DNA from: Geovibrio thiophilus
GTDB lineage: Bacteria; Chrysiogenota; Deferribacteres; Deferribacterales; Geovibrionaceae
Length of the DNA stretch: 64,000 bases
Reading direction: 5' to 3'
NCBI RefSeq assembly: GCF_004087915.1
Contig: NZ_CP035108.1
Location: forward strand, 2,666,001 to 2,730,000
Position 1 is the first letter of the stretch, and each line of letters begins with the position of its first letter. Below are positions 16,479 to 25,125 of this stretch, piece after piece. The position numbers and the translations under genes are program-made. The notes below the pieces were generated by a model. That model saw only the letters and a list, made by a program, of their open reading frames with translations. It was not told where the DNA came from and did not search any database.

Positions 16479-16571
16479 CGGAGGGGGAGGGATTTGAACC
16501 CTCGGTACGGTATAAAGACCGTACACTCGCTTAGCAGGCGAGCGCCTTCGACCTAACTCGGCCACCACTCC
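16479..16571 (-). tRNA. tRNA-Ser (anticodon GCU)
   Basis: A 93-base class II tRNA with a long variable arm. The anticodon loop CTGCTAA gives GCU, and the T-loop is TTCAAAT. The acceptor stem GGAGTGG/CCCCTCC has one U-C mismatch at the fifth pair. CCA is not encoded. It is 17 bases downstream of tRNA-Ser(UGA), probably on the same transcript. Confidence 0.95.
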
Positions 16572-16588
16572 TTTCCTTACGTACAAAA

Positions 16589-16677
16589 CGGAGGAGGTAG
16601 GATTCGAACCCACGGATGGCTCACACCATCAACGGTTTTCAAGACCGCCTCCTTAAGCCAGACTCGGACACTCCTCC
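16589..16677 (-). tRNA. tRNA-Ser (anticodon UGA)
   Basis: An 89-base class II tRNA with a perfect acceptor stem GGAGGAG/CTCCTCC, anticodon loop CTTGAAA (UGA), a long variable arm and T-loop TTCGAAT. CCA is not encoded. It is the first of a tandem serine tRNA pair. Confidence 0.96.
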
Positions 16678-16689
16678 AAAGAACAAGTC

Positions 16690-17376
16690 TTATAAAACAA
16701 CTTCCCTTATTTTGCAAGCGGTATCTTTATTAATCCCGATTTTTTTTAAGGCATCTGTCATATAAGAACTAAGTTCGGCATTTAGGATAACACGAGCGCC
16801 GTCCATGTCAATAAAATTCATATTATTTGCAAAAAGACTTAAACGTCTGTCCTCCGACTTGTCGCCGTAAAGCCAGTCGGATACGAGCGGATGCCCGTGG
16901 GCTCTGAGGTGAACCCGTATCTGGTGGGTTCTTCCCGTGTGCAGCTTCGCAGCCACGAGTGACGCGCCGCCGCAGCAGCCCAGAGGAGAGAAGGATGTGC
17001 GGGCACTGCGCCCGCTTTTAAAATTTATGCGGTATCTGCCCTTCTGATTTTTGGCGGCAATGGGAAGCATTATCGAGACAGGGTAAGGGAAAACCCCTTT
17101 GACAATGGCAAGGTATGTTTTTTCTGCCCTGCCCTCCTCCATCACTGTATTAAAATAACGGTGAGCGGCGGCATTTTTGGCAAGGAGAAGAACGCCTCCT
17201 GTGCCTGAATCAAGCCTGTGGACGATGAAGAGCCGTCCGAAACGCTCACTGAGAATATCTGTTACGGTCGGGATTGACCTGTCGTATCTGTCGGGGAGAA
17301 CATGAAGCCCGTGAGGCTTGCGCACTGCCACCCAGTTTTCCGTTTCGGCTATGATGTCAGTCGTGAGATCAATCAT
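16690..17376 (-). CDS. RluA-family pseudouridine synthase
   Basis: A 228-residue RNA pseudouridine synthase of the RluA group. The catalytic Asp56 lies in IVHRLDSGTGGVLLLAK. Other core motifs are KPHGLHVLPD near the N-terminus and LHTGRTHQIRVHL near residue 146. There is no N-terminal S4 domain, so it resembles RluA/RluC-type short forms; the rRNA or tRNA target cannot be inferred. The start codon directly abuts the stop codon of the upstream response regulator, so the two are translationally coupled, an odd pairing with no obvious functional link. The two tRNA-Ser genes lie just downstream. Confidence 0.9.
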   Translation of the reverse strand: MIDLTTDIIAETENWVAVRKPHGLHVLPDRYDRSIPTVTDILSERFGRLFIVHRLDSGTGGVLLLAKNAAAHRYFNTVMEEGRAEKTYLAIVKGVFPYPVSIMLPIAAKNQKGRYRINFKSGRSARTSFSPLGCCGGASLVAAKLHTGRTHQIRVHLRAHGHPLVSDWLYGDKSEDRRLSLFANNMNFIDMDGARVILNAELSSYMTDALKKIGINKDTACKIREVVL

Positions 17377-17940
17377 TTATATTTTATCTCTCACAAATTT
17401 TTCGATCACTGAAGCTATTTCATCCGTGCCGGATACGGACGGCGCATCAGGCACAAGGTCGGCTATATAGCGGAAGCGTGCCACAGTCTTCTGAAGCAGA
17501 CTGATCAGCGAGTCTTTCATATCCTGATTACGCTTGAGTTCTATATGGGTTCTCACTCTGGCAAGGAGTTCTTCCGAGTTGAAAGGCTTGGAAATATAGT
17601 CCACCGCACCGGTCTGAAAACCTTTTTTTATGTCCTCGGCAGAGGCGCGCCCCGTGAGAAAAATTATCGGGATCCCCTCCGTGACAGGGTTAGACCTCAC
17701 CCTTTCGCAGACCTCAAAGCCATCCATACCGGGCATAACTATATCAAGCAGAATGAGTTCGGGACTGATGCTCTCAAGCATTTCAAGCGCCTGCTCTCCG
17801 CTAACGGCGAAAGCTATCTCATAGTTCTTTCTGGAAAGAACAAGACTGAGAAGCTGAATATTTTTAGGAACATCATCAACAATAAGCACAAGAGGCTTAC
17901 GTTCGTTCATTTCTTCCAGAAGGTCGCTTACTTCATACAT
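17377..17940 (-). CDS. Response regulator with short helical tail
   Basis: A 187-residue protein. A receiver domain spans about 16-130, with acidic pair Asp22/Asp23, phospho-acceptor Asp66 in LLDIVMPGMDGFEVC, Thr in FLTGRAS and Lys in YISKPF. A C-terminal helical tail of about 55 residues has no recognised output domain. It is likely a signalling adaptor of the two-component type. It is the first gene of a two-gene unit with the abutting pseudouridine synthase, and no kinase is nearby. Confidence 0.9.
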   Translation of the reverse strand: MYEVSDLLEEMNERKPLVLIVDDVPKNIQLLSLVLSRKNYEIAFAVSGEQALEMLESISPELILLDIVMPGMDGFEVCERVRSNPVTEGIPIIFLTGRASAEDIKKGFQTGAVDYISKPFNSEELLARVRTHIELKRNQDMKDSLISLLQKTVARFRYIADLVPDAPSVSGTDEIASVIEKFVRDKI

Positions 17941-18155
17941 GCTTCACCGATCGTTTTTGAATTATCCATAAAATAGTCTAAGGCTATCAAAATTACAAAT
18001 ATATTTGGATAACTGAGCAGCTTTTTCTCACATGTCACTTTTCTTCACTGTTAAATTAAACAAATTTAATGTAAAATAATTTATAGTTAAACAGTTTTAC
18101 TTTTGCACAGTTCTTGCTCACTAATCCTTATACTATCTTTAAGGAGATTACACCT

Positions 18156-18986
18156 ATGTTCAAAAAAGTATTACGTAAAACAGTTTCTTTAACTGCCTTG
18201 TTCTCATTTATTGTCTTAGTGTTCAGCGGTGCGGTGATCATGCTGACCCCTCCCGGGCGTCTTGCCGAGTGGACAGTGTGGAGGGTTTTCGGACTTACTA
18301 AAGAGCAGCACACTGATATGCACCTCACCACTGCCTGTCTTTTTCTTATCACCATGATTCTGCACCTGTGGCTCAACTGGAAGTCCGTCTGGGCGTATCT
18401 GAAAGGGAAAACGGCGGTGAAAATAAGCAGAGAGCTGGCGGTTTCAGCAGCGCTCACCGTGCTCATCGTATGGGGTACGCTCGCGGCTATTCCCCCTTTC
18501 AGCACAGGTCTGAAAGCTCTGGCGGATTACAAGGAAAACTATGAGGACACCATTGAGAATCCTCCCTTCGGTCATGCGGAGCTTGCGCCTCTTGACGGGC
18601 TCATAACAAAAATGGGCTTTGAGCTTGAACAGTCGTTAGTGCTCCTTGAAGAGGAGGGAATAAGTGTCGGAAATCCTTCGGACAGCCTGAAGAAAATAGC
18701 TGCGGCAAACAGGACAAGTCCCGCTAAAATATACCGCATAATAAAATCAACAAAAAAAGAGAATGACGAAACTCCGCTGCCGGTTCAGGAAGAGCCGATT
18801 TCAGGGTTGGGCAAAATGAACCTTGACACTCTGGCAGGCAAAATCGGCATGGAACCGGAAAAAGCCGTTGAGTTGCTGAAAGCCAAAGGCATTGAAGCGA
18901 CAGCGGATGAAAAGGTCAAGGATATTGCGGAAAAAGCAGGAATACTCCCTATGGATATTTACGATTACCTGAAAGAGAATATGTAA
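18156..18986 (+). CDS. DUF4405-type membrane protein with duplicated C-terminal helical repeat
   Basis: A 276-residue protein. Three predicted transmembrane helices (about 9-31, 52-72 and 85-105) carry His residues in QHTDMHLT and ILHLWLNW, as in DUF4405 cytochrome b-like membrane domains that may bind haem. Two copies of a roughly 50-residue helical unit follow: LITKMGFELEQSLVLLEEEGI near 147 and LAGKIGMEPEKAVELLKAKGI near 230, each continued by an I-A-TSPAKIY/I-DIYDYL ending. AAGGAG precedes the ATG at 18156; the in-frame ATG further upstream lacks one. A redox or electron-transfer role is inferred from the family. The repeat domain may hold a small ligand or partner. Confidence 0.82.
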   Translation: MFKKVLRKTVSLTALFSFIVLVFSGAVIMLTPPGRLAEWTVWRVFGLTKEQHTDMHLTTACLFLITMILHLWLNWKSVWAYLKGKTAVKISRELAVSAALTVLIVWGTLAAIPPFSTGLKALADYKENYEDTIENPPFGHAELAPLDGLITKMGFELEQSLVLLEEEGISVGNPSDSLKKIAAANRTSPAKIYRIIKSTKKENDETPLPVQEEPISGLGKMNLDTLAGKIGMEPEKAVELLKAKGIEATADEKVKDIAEKAGILPMDIYDYLKENM

Positions 18987-18989
18987 ATA

Positions 18990-19014
18990 GAAGCCGACTT
19001 TCGGGGCGGCTTCA
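18990..19014. terminator. Weak hairpin between convergent genes
   Basis: GAAGCCG and CGGCTTC form a seven-base stem around ACTTTCGGGG, between the stops of the DUF4405 gene and the convergent small gene. There is no clear T-run on either strand. Confidence 0.45.
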
Positions 19015-19425
19015 CTATCCAGCTTTAGTGTGGTAGATCTGCTTCATAAGCAAGGCTGACTTATAAAGCTTGCCTTTATCCGCCAGTGAAGGATTGATAA
19101 ACGGAGTGTAATCCCTGCTTTTAATATACGCTTCAAGCGCCGCAAGGGACGCGGTAAGTTCTTCCGGTTCGCTTCCGCCCCCGGTGGGTGAAACAAGAAA
19201 TTCCATGTATTTCAACGCTTTTTCAGTGTAGTCATTCACAAGAGCATCAAGCTCCGGATCGGCGGAGCAGTTCGCCACAAGCTTTTTAAACAGCCTCAGA
19301 ACCTCAGTCCTGCGCCGTCTGCTCCTTAAAAGAAAAAAAACAAATACCCACGCCACCATAAAGACGGTGAGCGCCTGAATAATGAAAAAGCCCAGTGTAA
19401 ACTGAGTAACGTCCGCTCCCTGCAT
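19015..19425 (-). CDS. Hypothetical single-pass membrane protein
   Basis: A 136-residue protein with one N-terminal transmembrane segment (about 10-33, LGFFIIQALTVFMVAWVFVF), then an RSRRRR basic anchor and a cytoplasmic helical domain of about 95 residues. The family is not recognised. Topology by the positive-inside rule puts the C-terminal domain in the cytoplasm. It lies ten bases downstream of galE on the same strand, so it is probably the last gene of that unit. Confidence 0.65.
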   Translation of the reverse strand: MQGADVTQFTLGFFIIQALTVFMVAWVFVFFLLRSRRRRTEVLRLFKKLVANCSADPELDALVNDYTEKALKYMEFLVSPTGGGSEPEELTASLAALEAYIKSRDYTPFINPSLADKGKLYKSALLMKQIYHTKAG

Positions 19426-19435
19426 TTATCCCCCG

Positions 19436-20398
19436 TTAAGCCGTTTTCCAGACGGTTTTTATTATATCCTCAATATCAATGTATTCCGGCTGCCAGCCTA
19501 GGATGCGTCTCGCCTTGGCGCTGTGGGCAACCAAAGAAGCAGGATCGCCCGCTCTTCTGCCTTCGGTTTTTACTTTAAAATCCATACCGCTGACAAGCTT
19601 AACTTTATCTATAATCTCTTTGACAGAAAACCCGCTGCCGTTGCCTAGGTTGAAATCCTCCGGGGCACCGCCGTCCTCCAGATACTTTACCCCCGCCAGA
19701 TGCGCCGCACATAGGTCAATTACATGTATATAGTCCCTCACACAGGTTCCGTCCGGCGTATCGTAATCATTGCCGTAAACCGCAATGTGCGCCCTCTCAC
19801 CCTTAGCCGCCTGAACAACAAGAGGGATAAGGTGAGTTTCGGGGCTGTGGCGCTCCTTCAGCTGACCTGATTCGTCATGCCCTGCGGCGTTAAAATATCT
19901 GAATACAACATATTTCAGACCGTACGCCTTGGCATAGTCGCCCAATACCTGCTCGATAACCAGCTTGGTTCTGCCGTAGGGATTTACCGGCTCCTTCGGA
20001 TGCTTTTCATCTATGGGCAGATAGTCAGGGTTTCCGAAAACCGCGGCAGTGGAGCTGAAAATAAATCTGTCGCAGGCGTGCCTGCGCATGGTCTCAAGTA
20101 GATTCAGGGTGCCGGTCACATTGTTGCGGTAGTATTTTTCAGGTTTTTCAACGGATTCTCCCACGAGAGAGAACGCCGCAAAGTGCATAACCGCGGAGGG
20201 GTTGTATTTCTCAAAAATTCTGCCCATACGGACGGAATCAGCTATGTCGCACTCCTCAAAATCACCGTAAAGCACCGCATCACGGTGTCCGGTGGATAAG
20301 TTATCGACAGTGACAGGATTAAACCCCGCCAAACTGAGCATTTTCACCATGTGCGAACCGATATATCCGGCGCCGCCCGCAACTATTATGTTTTTCAT
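19436..20398 (-). CDS. galE: UDP-glucose 4-epimerase
   Basis: A 320-residue extended short-chain dehydrogenase. It has the Rossmann signature GGAGYIGSHM at residues 8-17, VDNLSTGHRDAV, catalytic Ser/Tyr/Lys in FSSTAAVFG and YGRTK, and the GalE-typical VRDYIHVIDL. It interconverts UDP-glucose and UDP-galactose in the cytoplasm and can feed sugar precursors to the neighbouring polysaccharide locus. Its start is four bases after the stop of the amidase gene, implying one transcript. Identification is firm as GalE; activity on UDP-GlcNAc cannot be excluded. Confidence 0.95.
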   Translation of the reverse strand: MKNIIVAGGAGYIGSHMVKMLSLAGFNPVTVDNLSTGHRDAVLYGDFEECDIADSVRMGRIFEKYNPSAVMHFAAFSLVGESVEKPEKYYRNNVTGTLNLLETMRRHACDRFIFSSTAAVFGNPDYLPIDEKHPKEPVNPYGRTKLVIEQVLGDYAKAYGLKYVVFRYFNAAGHDESGQLKERHSPETHLIPLVVQAAKGERAHIAVYGNDYDTPDGTCVRDYIHVIDLCAAHLAGVKYLEDGGAPEDFNLGNGSGFSVKEIIDKVKLVSGMDFKVKTEGRRAGDPASLVAHSAKARRILGWQPEYIDIEDIIKTVWKTA

Positions 20399-20402
20399 TG
20401 TT

Positions 20403-21140
20403 TCACCTCAGCCTGTCACGCTGAAAAGGGAAAAAGCGCCTCGCCTCGGCAACGGTTTCAATATCAATCTCCGCTGTGAATATTCCTTCAGCGCTGCCGC
20501 ACTCAAGAACTGCCTCCCCGAGCGGGCTGTACACGGCAGAATCACCTGAATAATTAAATTTCGGGTCATTCCCCGCCCTGTTTACACCTATGACAAACGC
20601 CTGATTCTCTATGGCTCTGGCACGGAGAAGAGATTTCCAGTGGAGACTTCTTGATGCCGGCCAGCTTGCGTTTACTATAAATATATCAGTTTCCGCAGCC
20701 TTCTCCCAGAAGAGATAGGGAAAACGGAGGTCATAGCATACGAAAGGGGTTATGTTTGCGCCGTTCAGCTTGAAGGTCAGGGCTTCTGAGCCTGCTGAGT
20801 AGAAGTTATCCTCCCCTGCGTAGCTGAAGAGATGTATTTTTCTGTAACATGCGATGCTTTCGCCGTCTTTATCAAGAGTACGCTGGCAGTTGAAGCCGTT
20901 TTCCACCGCTCCGTATATCACTGCGCAGGAAAAACGCCTTGCGATGGAAGCGAAAAACTCCATATCGGCATCATCGCATGATGTTTTGTCCGCGTTCATG
21001 GAAAAACCCGTGAGAGTCATCTCCGGAAATATCATCAGATCCGTATCGCTCCCGCAGGAGCTCAGCAGGCTTTCAATCCGCCTCTTAGTGGCGGCTTTGT
21101 CTTCCCAGCACATGTCAAGCTGGACAAGGGAGGTTTTCAT
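20403..21140 (-). CDS. Carbon-nitrogen hydrolase (omega-amidase/Nit2-like)
   Basis: A 245-residue nitrilase-superfamily enzyme with the full triad: Glu40 (IFPEMTLTGF), Lys101 (YRKIHLFSYAGE) and Cys135 (FVCYDLRFP). The segments around Lys and Cys match omega-amidase (YafV/Nit2-like) enzymes, which hydrolyse alpha-ketoglutaramate or deaminated glutathione-type metabolites in damage repair. The exact substrate is an inference. It is cotranscribed with galE, four bases upstream of it, and lies after the decayed manB. Confidence 0.9.
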   Translation of the reverse strand: MKTSLVQLDMCWEDKAATKRRIESLLSSCGSDTDLMIFPEMTLTGFSMNADKTSCDDADMEFFASIARRFSCAVIYGAVENGFNCQRTLDKDGESIACYRKIHLFSYAGEDNFYSAGSEALTFKLNGANITPFVCYDLRFPYLFWEKAAETDIFIVNASWPASRSLHWKSLLRARAIENQAFVIGVNRAGNDPKFNYSGDSAVYSPLGEAVLECGSAEGIFTAEIDIETVAEARRFFPFQRDRLR

Positions 21141-21269
21141 AATATCAGATACCGTTCATTGTTTTCCTTTTATTATTCTTTCGACCAATTCCAATTTTTG
21201 ATGAATCAGTTCCGGTTTCCCCGCCGATTCCATGTTCAATCTGAGCATTAGTTCAACTCATTGTCTCCA

Positions 21270-21626
21270 CTAACAGACACAGAGCTCTTTGCCCACAAAC
21301 TTCATGCCGTTGTAGTCCTTGGGGTTGTGGCTAGCAGTCACCATTATTCCGCCGTCTGCTCCTTTGTGAAAAGTGTTGAAATATACTTCCTAAGTCCCGC
21401 ACAGACCTATATCAATCACTGAAATCCGGCAGAAGTCAATCCGAGCATCAGAGCGTCGGCTATTTCTCTGCTTTCCAGACGAACATCGAAGCCGACAACA
21501 ACCGACTTTGCCCCTTTCTCTTCTGCAAAAGCTCTTCCGATAAGATAAGCGAGGTCCGCATCAAGCCTTCAAGAACTTTCTTCTTATATCATATTCCTTG
21601 AAGCAGGCGAGTTGCTCAGCGCCCAT
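21270..21626 (-). pseudogene. Phosphomannomutase/phosphoglucomutase remnant (manB/algC-like), N-terminal fragment
   Basis: The minus strand encodes, in several frames, the start of a phosphohexomutase: CFKEYDIR, then DADLAYLIGRAFAEEKGAK, then SVVVGFDVRLESREIADAL, VIDIGLCGT and [25 protein letters not shown] is the catalytic phosphoserine motif. At least two frameshifts and several stops interrupt it, and everything after about residue 115 is gone (a normal protein is about 450 residues). It begins inside the last codons of manC, so it was once the next gene of the polysaccharide operon. Mannose-1-phosphate must now come from a mutase encoded elsewhere. Confidence 0.85.
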
Positions 21627-23031
21627 AAATATCGTCTATCCTCACAATATCATCCTCACCGACATATTCTCCGACCTGCACCTCTATCATTGCGAGATCC
21701 ACTTTCCCTTCGTTTTCGAGGCGGTGCACCTGTCCGGCGGGAATGTATGTCGATTCGTTCGGGTGAACATAAAAGCGTTTATCACCAACGGTTACAGTTG
21801 CTGTTCCGCTCACCACCACCCAATGCTCGCTGCGATGAAAATGTTTCTGGAGAGAAAGCTTTCTGCCGGTTTTAACCACTATTCTTTTGATTTTATATCT
21901 GGAGGACTCAAGCAGAACTTCGTATGTACCCCACGGGCGGTGAACAAACCTGTGGGTTTCTGTAAGTTCAGGTTTAAGCTTTTTGATTGCTTCTGTAACT
22001 GCCTTAACTTTCTGCGAGCTGCCTTTTTTTGAAATAAGCAAAGCATCAGATGTGTCCACGACAAGAAGTCCCTCAATATCAACAAGGGCTATCTGCCTCT
22101 CAGAAGAGATCACAAGGTTGTCTGTTGAATCCACACAAACCAGCTCAGGAGAACCTTCAGAATAAGCAATTACAGAATTCCCATTTTCACCTGCTTCCGT
22201 CTCGGCATAAAGAGAGTCAAAGCTGCCGAGATCAGACCAGCCTATATCACAGGGGACAACCTTCACCCGATCCGATTTTTCCATCACAGCATAGTCGATA
22301 CTGTCTGCGGGGATGGCGAGCATATCCTCATGCTTTATTCTGTACTGGCGCTCCTGAACTGTGACTTTGTTGTTCAATGCCGCTGCGGAGGTCTCAAATA
22401 TGGCAGGAGAGTATTTTTTGAGTTCATCAAGAAATACACCTGCTTTAAAGCAGAACATGCCTGAATTCCAAAGATATTTCGCTGGGAGATTTTTCGCTGC
22501 AAGCTTTGCGTTTGCGTGCATATATCTTTCAGCTTTTTCCATTGCGGGCTTTTCTTTGAATCTCAGCACGTCCGCCCCGTCCGCCTCTATGTAGCCGTAG
22601 CCTGTTTCCGGATAGTCCGGGGTTATACCGAAGGTAACAAGGTAATCCTGTCTGGCGAGATTTTCTGCTGTTTTCACAGCTTCCTCATAGGCGGACTGTT
22701 TTTTGATGAGATGATCAGACGCAGTGACAAGAACAATCTCCTCCGGCTCAAGCAACATGCACGCCAGAGCAATAGCTGGAGCGGTGTTTCTGCCAATTGG
22801 CTCAAGGAGGAAAACCGCTTTTGAAGATTCCTCAAGCTGATCGGATGCCAAAAAAAACTGCTCTGCGTTGCAAACTATGAGTGAGGACGAGCAGAGTCTT
22901 CTGTTGCGCTCTTCCGTCATCTGAAAAAGAGATTTTTCACCAAATATTTTAACAAACTGCTTAGGAAGCATAGTGCGGCTGAGAGGCCAAAGCCTTGTCC
23001 CTGAACCACCGCAGAGAATAATATTGTTCAT
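21616..23031 (-). CDS. manC: Mannose-1-phosphate guanylyltransferase / mannose-6-phosphate isomerase (type II)
   Basis: A 471-residue bifunctional enzyme that makes GDP-mannose. The N-terminal nucleotidyltransferase has the signature LCGGSGTRLWPLSR at residues 5-18. The C-terminal cupin (about 355-471) carries the phosphomannose isomerase residues, with HRPWGTYEVL, LQKHFHRSEHW and ESTYIPAGQVHRLEN. I chose the ATG at 23031, giving the classical N-terminus. It overlaps the WecG-like gene by four bases (ATGA). GDP-mannose feeds gmd and fcl further upstream in the same locus. The next gene downstream, manB, is broken. Confidence 0.96.
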   Translation of the reverse strand: MNNIILCGGSGTRLWPLSRTMLPKQFVKIFGEKSLFQMTEERNRRLCSSSLIVCNAEQFFLASDQLEESSKAVFLLEPIGRNTAPAIALACMLLEPEEIVLVTASDHLIKKQSAYEEAVKTAENLARQDYLVTFGITPDYPETGYGYIEADGADVLRFKEKPAMEKAERYMHANAKLAAKNLPAKYLWNSGMFCFKAGVFLDELKKYSPAIFETSAAALNNKVTVQERQYRIKHEDMLAIPADSIDYAVMEKSDRVKVVPCDIGWSDLGSFDSLYAETEAGENGNSVIAYSEGSPELVCVDSTDNLVISSERQIALVDIEGLLVVDTSDALLISKKGSSQKVKAVTEAIKKLKPELTETHRFVHRPWGTYEVLLESSRYKIKRIVVKTGRKLSLQKHFHRSEHWVVVSGTATVTVGDKRFYVHPNESTYIPAGQVHRLENEGKVDLAMIEVQVGEYVGEDDIVRIDDIYGR

Positions 23032-23753
23032 CTCTCCCTCATTATTTTTACTTTTTCTTTTACTACTGCATAAACAAACAATGGCGTAGATACCAAGTTC
23101 CTTTCCCATAATCTTTTCGGCTCTTTGAGAAACCTTATAAGCCATTCAAGGTGAAGCTTAATCCAAAAATTGCTGGGTCTTTTTACTAAACCAGCATAAA
23201 AATCGAATACAGCCCCGACTGAGCACGCCGTAGAAAAAAAGAGTTTATCTTTATGAATATGCAGCCATTTTTCTTGTTTCGGTGCCGTCATTCCTATAAA
23301 AAGAATATTCGGTTTAAACTCATTTACTTTTTCAATCATCAGTAGGTTATCACTTTCCGAAAATTGAGCCTTATAAAGCGGTGAATAAACACCGACTTCG
23401 ATCTTGGGATATTCCTTATCTATTCTTTTCTTTATAAGCTCAAGGCACTTCTCACTTGCTCCCAGATAAAACACCCTGCCGTCGATCTTGTTCATTTCCT
23501 CAAGAAGGTATTTGTGAAGATCGAACCCGGATATTTTTCTTATTTTTCTTTTTTTTAAAAAAGATGCGGCAAAAACAATCCCGCTGCCGTCTGGTAGCAG
23601 AATATCAGACTCCTGCAATGCTTGAGTAAAAACCTTGTCTTTTGTCGCAATAATATAGGAGTGCGGATTAATGGTATTAATTATCTGCCGTTTTTCATTG
23701 CTCCCGATAGAAGTTATTCCTTCATCAAATACATTATATCCGAGTATTTCCAC
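23028..23753 (-). CDS. WecG/TagA/CpsF-family glycosyltransferase
   Basis: A 241-residue GT26 enzyme. The signature is LFIGMTAPKQEKWLH near residue 152, with LLPDGSGIVFA and GRVFYLGASE earlier. Family members transfer ManNAc, ManNAcA or glucose units onto undecaprenyl-linked acceptors at the membrane face. The start is GTG, supported by AAGGAG seven bases upstream. It overlaps the Wzy gene by 20 bases. In this locus it probably adds the second sugar after the WecA-type initiator. The donor is not readable from the sequence. Confidence 0.9.
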   Translation of the reverse strand: MEILGYNVFDEGITSIGSNEKRQIINTINPHSYIIATKDKVFTQALQESDILLPDGSGIVFAASFLKKRKIRKISGFDLHKYLLEEMNKIDGRVFYLGASEKCLELIKKRIDKEYPKIEVGVYSPLYKAQFSESDNLLMIEKVNEFKPNILFIGMTAPKQEKWLHIHKDKLFFSTACSVGAVFDFYAGLVKRPSNFWIKLHLEWLIRFLKEPKRLWERNLVSTPLFVYAVVKEKVKIMRER

Positions 23754-25119
23754 AAATGGACTCCTTATAGATTACATACTGAATTACTAGCATATAACAG
23801 CTTACTTGAAATATAGACAATACCGGCTCGCTGAACATGCTTGAAATAAACACTCCAAGGAGTATCGAAGAAAGTATTTTATATGAATACGGAGATTTCT
23901 TTAAAAAAATTCGATCGAGATATAGGTAAAGTGCCGCATAAACCAAAAGACCAAGCAATCCCATTTGATAAAACAATGAACCGATAAAAGACTCTCCGCC
24001 ACGTGCCGCTTTGGACAGTTCGCTGACAATACCTTGTTGACCGACCGTTCCTCCAGTCCCAATTCCATTACCCATCAAGAAAGTGACAGGAGAATTCAAG
24101 GAGTTTAAAATAGGGTAAAACAGCCCCCAGACATGCTGAATTGCTCCACTGCTTGAAAAAGCAACCACTTTCGCATTTAATGCCCAAATAGCCATTAAAA
24201 TAATCATAAATAATGCAACAGATGTTCTTTTAATAAGACTTTGTATATTAAATATTCTGATCAGAAAATACGAATAAAAAAAGACCATCAAGTTTAATAA
24301 AATAGCTTTAACATGAAAGAAATAGAGCGGTACAACCATGAAAGCTGAAATAAACATCAAAAGAAATACCGAGAGTTTCTTTTCGATCCAAATAAATAAA
24401 AAAAGCAGAATGCCGTACATAACATAGGCGGCTTTATCAGGAGAAAGAAAAATACCCAGCATTCGATGTGAGGTCTGTTGATTGATGATGTCATAAGTCG
24501 CAATCCCAATCGGAATTTCACCTATGCCGGAGATATTGCGGCTGTAATAGAAAATATCATAGCCAAAGTTTAAAAAGAATTTTTCAAAACCGTAAATGTC
24601 CTGTATTCCGTTTACAAGAAACGAAAGCAACATAACGACTACAAATAGCCAGAAGTTATTCTTACTGCTGCTTAAGTCTGTTCTATATCCAAGAATCAGC
24701 AGAGCAGGAAATATAAGCAGGTTTTTTATAAACGCCACTGCACCAACAACCGAGCCAGAATTAGTCAGACCGTAAACGGTTTCTACAAGCGTGATTAAAA
24801 GCATTACAAAAAAAAAGTTATTATTATAAACGTTATATTTGAGACAATATAAACTAATTATAATCAGCATTATTGCCTGAAACAAAATTGAATTAAAATC
24901 TGAGCCAGAATTCAGAAGCAGGAGCGTCATAAGGTCATACAAAATAAAATAGGAATACAGATAAATGGGTAAATCCAGTTTAAACGGCACGAATGCAAAA
25001 TAAAGCAAAAAGAGCAGTATAAATACATAATGCACCGCCATCAAAAAAGGAATTATCAGGAGAAATAGATAAGACAAAACTGTTATTAAAGACAGATTCC
25101 TGCTGCTGGAAATATCCAT
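23734..25119 (-). CDS. Oligosaccharide repeat-unit polymerase (Wzy-like)
   Basis: A 461-residue membrane protein with about ten to eleven transmembrane helices and a large periplasmic loop at about 310-370 that contains GNGIGTGGTVGQQG. This is the usual O-antigen polymerase/ligase layout. It would polymerise undecaprenyl-linked repeat units in the periplasm. It could alternatively be an O-antigen ligase; the adjacent Wzx and Wzz-like genes favour Wzy. The sequence is AT-rich, like the neighbouring core genes, a sign of exchange between strains. The start has only a weak ribosome binding site. Confidence 0.8.
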   Translation of the reverse strand: MDISSSRNLSLITVLSYLFLLIIPFLMAVHYVFILLFLLYFAFVPFKLDLPIYLYSYFILYDLMTLLLLNSGSDFNSILFQAIMLIIISLYCLKYNVYNNNFFFVMLLITLVETVYGLTNSGSVVGAVAFIKNLLIFPALLILGYRTDLSSSKNNFWLFVVVMLLSFLVNGIQDIYGFEKFFLNFGYDIFYYSRNISGIGEIPIGIATYDIINQQTSHRMLGIFLSPDKAAYVMYGILLFLFIWIEKKLSVFLLMFISAFMVVPLYFFHVKAILLNLMVFFYSYFLIRIFNIQSLIKRTSVALFMIILMAIWALNAKVVAFSSSGAIQHVWGLFYPILNSLNSPVTFLMGNGIGTGGTVGQQGIVSELSKAARGGESFIGSLFYQMGLLGLLVYAALYLYLDRIFLKKSPYSYKILSSILLGVFISSMFSEPVLSIFQVSCYMLVIQYVIYKESICGNTRI

Positions 25120-25125
25120 AATATA

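Noticed and set aside
16452-16613. N-terminal extension of the small lipoprotein
   Set aside because: The extension reads through tRNA-Ser(GCU). The internal ATG with GGAGAG and a lipoprotein signal is the real start.
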